From positions 1 to 64,000 of the forward strand of contig JAVBLJ010000006.1 in NCBI GenBank assembly GCA_031553615.1: a stretch of DNA of 64,000 nt, in the 5' to 3' direction. This document shows positions 62,902 to 64,000 of this stretch, piece by piece (within the stretch, counting starts at the first letter, position 1; every line of letters begins with the position of its first letter). Below the pieces are notes generated by a model. That model saw nothing but the letters and a program-made list of their open reading frames with translations. It did no database searches and was not told where the DNA came from. The translations under genes and the position numbers were made by a program. Origin of the DNA: WQXF01 sp031553615. GTDB taxonomy: Bacteria > Bacillota > Clostridia > Christensenellales > Aristaeellaceae.

Positions 62902-63705
62902 ATGGAGCTTTGGCAAAAGAAGCAATCCGGGCGAGGCAGCCTGTATGTGGTACAATGCGGCTGGGAGGCTTGCCTGCCGGGGCATCAGTATGGCCCCGCT
63001 GTGCGGGATCACTACCTGATTCACTTCGTGGAAGCGGGCTGCGGCAGTTTTTGGACGCCGGAGCAGGAGCATCCCTTGGAAGCGGGGCAGGGGTTCATCA
63101 TCTATCCGGGCCAGGTCTCCACCTATCGCGCAGACGTGGTGCATCCATGGCTGTATGGCTGGATGGGGTATAACGGCTACGATGCGGAGCTGCTCACCAA
63201 GCAGGTGGGGCTGACGAGAAAGCGGCCGGTGTTCACCTGCGCTGATGCATCCGCGCTGATGGCCCACATCCGGTCGATGCATGCGGGGGCGGCCGAACGC
63301 CTGGGGGAATGGAATGCGCTGGGCGGGCTCTGCCAAGCCTTAGCCTTGATTGCACAGGGGCAAACCAGCGACGCTGGGGATGCACACCGCGATTACTACG
63401 ATAAAGCTCTTTGGTATATGGAGGGGAATTATCAGCACGGCATCGGCGTGGAGGAGGTGGCCGCGTTTGTGGGGTTGAGCCGCTCCCAGTTATTTCGCGT
63501 GATGCGCAAGGTAGGCAATGTTTCGCCCAAGGAATGCCTGAACGCCATCCGCATGCGGAGGGCACAGATGCTGGCGATCCATTCCAATCTCGGCCAGGAG
63601 GAGATTGCGTTCTCGGTGGGGCTGGCTTCGGCATCGCGATTGGGCGTGGCCTTCCGCGAAGCATTCGGCGTTACGCTGGGCGCCTACCGAAAGGAAAACA
63701 AGTAG
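62902..63705 (+). CDS. AraC-family transcriptional regulator
   Basis: 267 residues, ATG 62902 (GGAGGGG 6 nt upstream). An N-terminal cupin-type sensor domain (YGPAVRDHYLIHFVEAGCGS, GFIIYPGQVSTYRADVVHPW) and a C-terminal pair of helix-turn-helices (GVEEVAAFVGLSRSQLFRVM and EEIAFSVGLASASRLGVAFR ending in GAYRKENK). The family activates sugar genes on ligand binding. It is divergent from melA and most likely controls it through the tgttgca repeats. The sugar is probably an alpha-galactoside. Confidence 0.92.
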   Translation: MELWQKKQSGRGSLYVVQCGWEACLPGHQYGPAVRDHYLIHFVEAGCGSFWTPEQEHPLEAGQGFIIYPGQVSTYRADVVHPWLYGWMGYNGYDAELLTKQVGLTRKRPVFTCADASALMAHIRSMHAGAAERLGEWNALGGLCQALALIAQGQTSDAGDAHRDYYDKALWYMEGNYQHGIGVEEVAAFVGLSRSQLFRVMRKVGNVSPKECLNAIRMRRAQMLAIHSNLGQEEIAFSVGLASASRLGVAFREAFGVTLGAYRKENK

Positions 63706-63711
63706 GGTTTT

Positions 63712-63753
63712 AATCAAAGGCTCGCAATTAAAGGCTCGCAATCAAAGGCTTGC
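63712..63753 (+). repeat. Three tandem 14-bp units after the AraC-family gene
   Basis: aatcaaaggctcgc, aattaaaggctcgc and aatcaaaggcttgc follow one another between the regulator stop and the next promoter. Confidence 0.8.
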
Positions 63754-63772
63754 ATTCCGGCGGCGAATTTTG

Positions 63773-63801
63773 TTGACAAAAGCAGGGTGTTCCTGTACAG
63801 T
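63773..63801 (+). promoter_or_regulatory. Promoter of the gene entering at the right edge
   Basis: TTGACA (63773-63778), 17 bp, TACAGT (63796-63801). A small hairpin CTCAGT/ACTGAG (63817-63837) lies in the leader. Confidence 0.65.
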
Positions 63802-63891
63802 AACCCCATTGAGATACTCAGTGAGATGCGAACTGAGGAATTCTTGCATACGAATGGTTTATTCCAAAAATCATGCGAGGAATAGGATTGC

Positions 63892-64000
63892 ATGCAGTTT
63901 GATTTTGAACAGTCCGCGAACAGAGGGCAGATCGGCAACATGAAGGATTGGGTTCTCTCCCAAGCTTCGTATGAAGGGGAACCCATCATGCTCTCCGGCG
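63892..64000 (+). CDS. Start of a gene cut by the window edge; possibly a PLP-dependent PatB/MalY-like aminotransferase
   Basis: 36 residues from ATG 63892, behind GAGGAATAGGA. The visible N-terminus MQFDFEQSANRGQIGNMKDW and the PIMLSG stretch vaguely resemble the first segment of PatB/MalY-type beta-C-S lyases (M-x-(Y/F)-D-F, then an Arg, then a Trp). This is too little to be certain. Own sigma-A promoter upstream. Confidence 0.4.
   Translation, partial: MQFDFEQSANRGQIGNMKDWVLSQASYEGEPIMLSG

Overview
The window looks like chromosomal DNA of a G+C-rich (roughly 60% by eye) member of the Clostridia, possibly near the Christensenellales. The signs are the block tig-clpP-clpX-lonB-lon-engB, frequent TTG starts behind strong AGGAGG ribosome binding sites, SH3-VanW and peptidoglycan-binding surface proteins, a Na+-pumping biotin decarboxylase operon, and many intracellular glycosidases fed by an ABC importer without its own ATPase. 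The lineage is an inference. I found no rRNA, tRNA or CRISPR array.

Layout. 1-7.6 kb: the end of a surface protein with a GGTTPPE repeat and two peptidoglycan-binding domains, a GH3 beta-glycosidase, pyruvate kinase and an exported protein of unknown function. 7.8-13.2 kb: a five-gene biotin-dependent carboxyltransferase/Na+ pump operon that carries both an MmdA-type and an OadA-type carboxyltransferase. 13.3-20 kb: an unclassified glycosidase-like protein, an M24 peptidase and two tandem SH3-VanW proteins. 20-21.9 kb: an A+T-rich island with a lone SIR2-like protein and a decayed IS630 transposase. 22-34.5 kb: an APC permease, a small anchored protein, a YgiQ radical SAM protein and a 2,624-residue cyclic beta-1,2-glucan synthase-like enzyme. 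34.8-43.9 kb: the protein quality-control block. 44-45.8 kb: another exported unknown.

46-61 kb is the most interesting region. A GH106-like enzyme diverges from a LacI regulator. After it comes an apparent operon: sugar-binding protein, two permeases, nucleoside-hydrolase-fold protein, split transketolase (two genes), FGGY kinase and fucose/arabinose-isomerase-like protein. A GH43 enzyme follows. The set isomerase + kinase + dedicated split transketolase has the logic of the known D-apiose (apulose-4-phosphate transketolase) pathway, but with a different isomerase family and an added nucleoside-hydrolase-fold enzyme. I propose a furanose- or branched-sugar catabolic system. AT-rich palindromes at the divergent promoters are probable LacI operators.

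61.4-64 kb: a GH4 alpha-galactosidase-type gene and a divergent AraC regulator separated by direct repeats spaced exactly 21 bp, then the start of a further gene.
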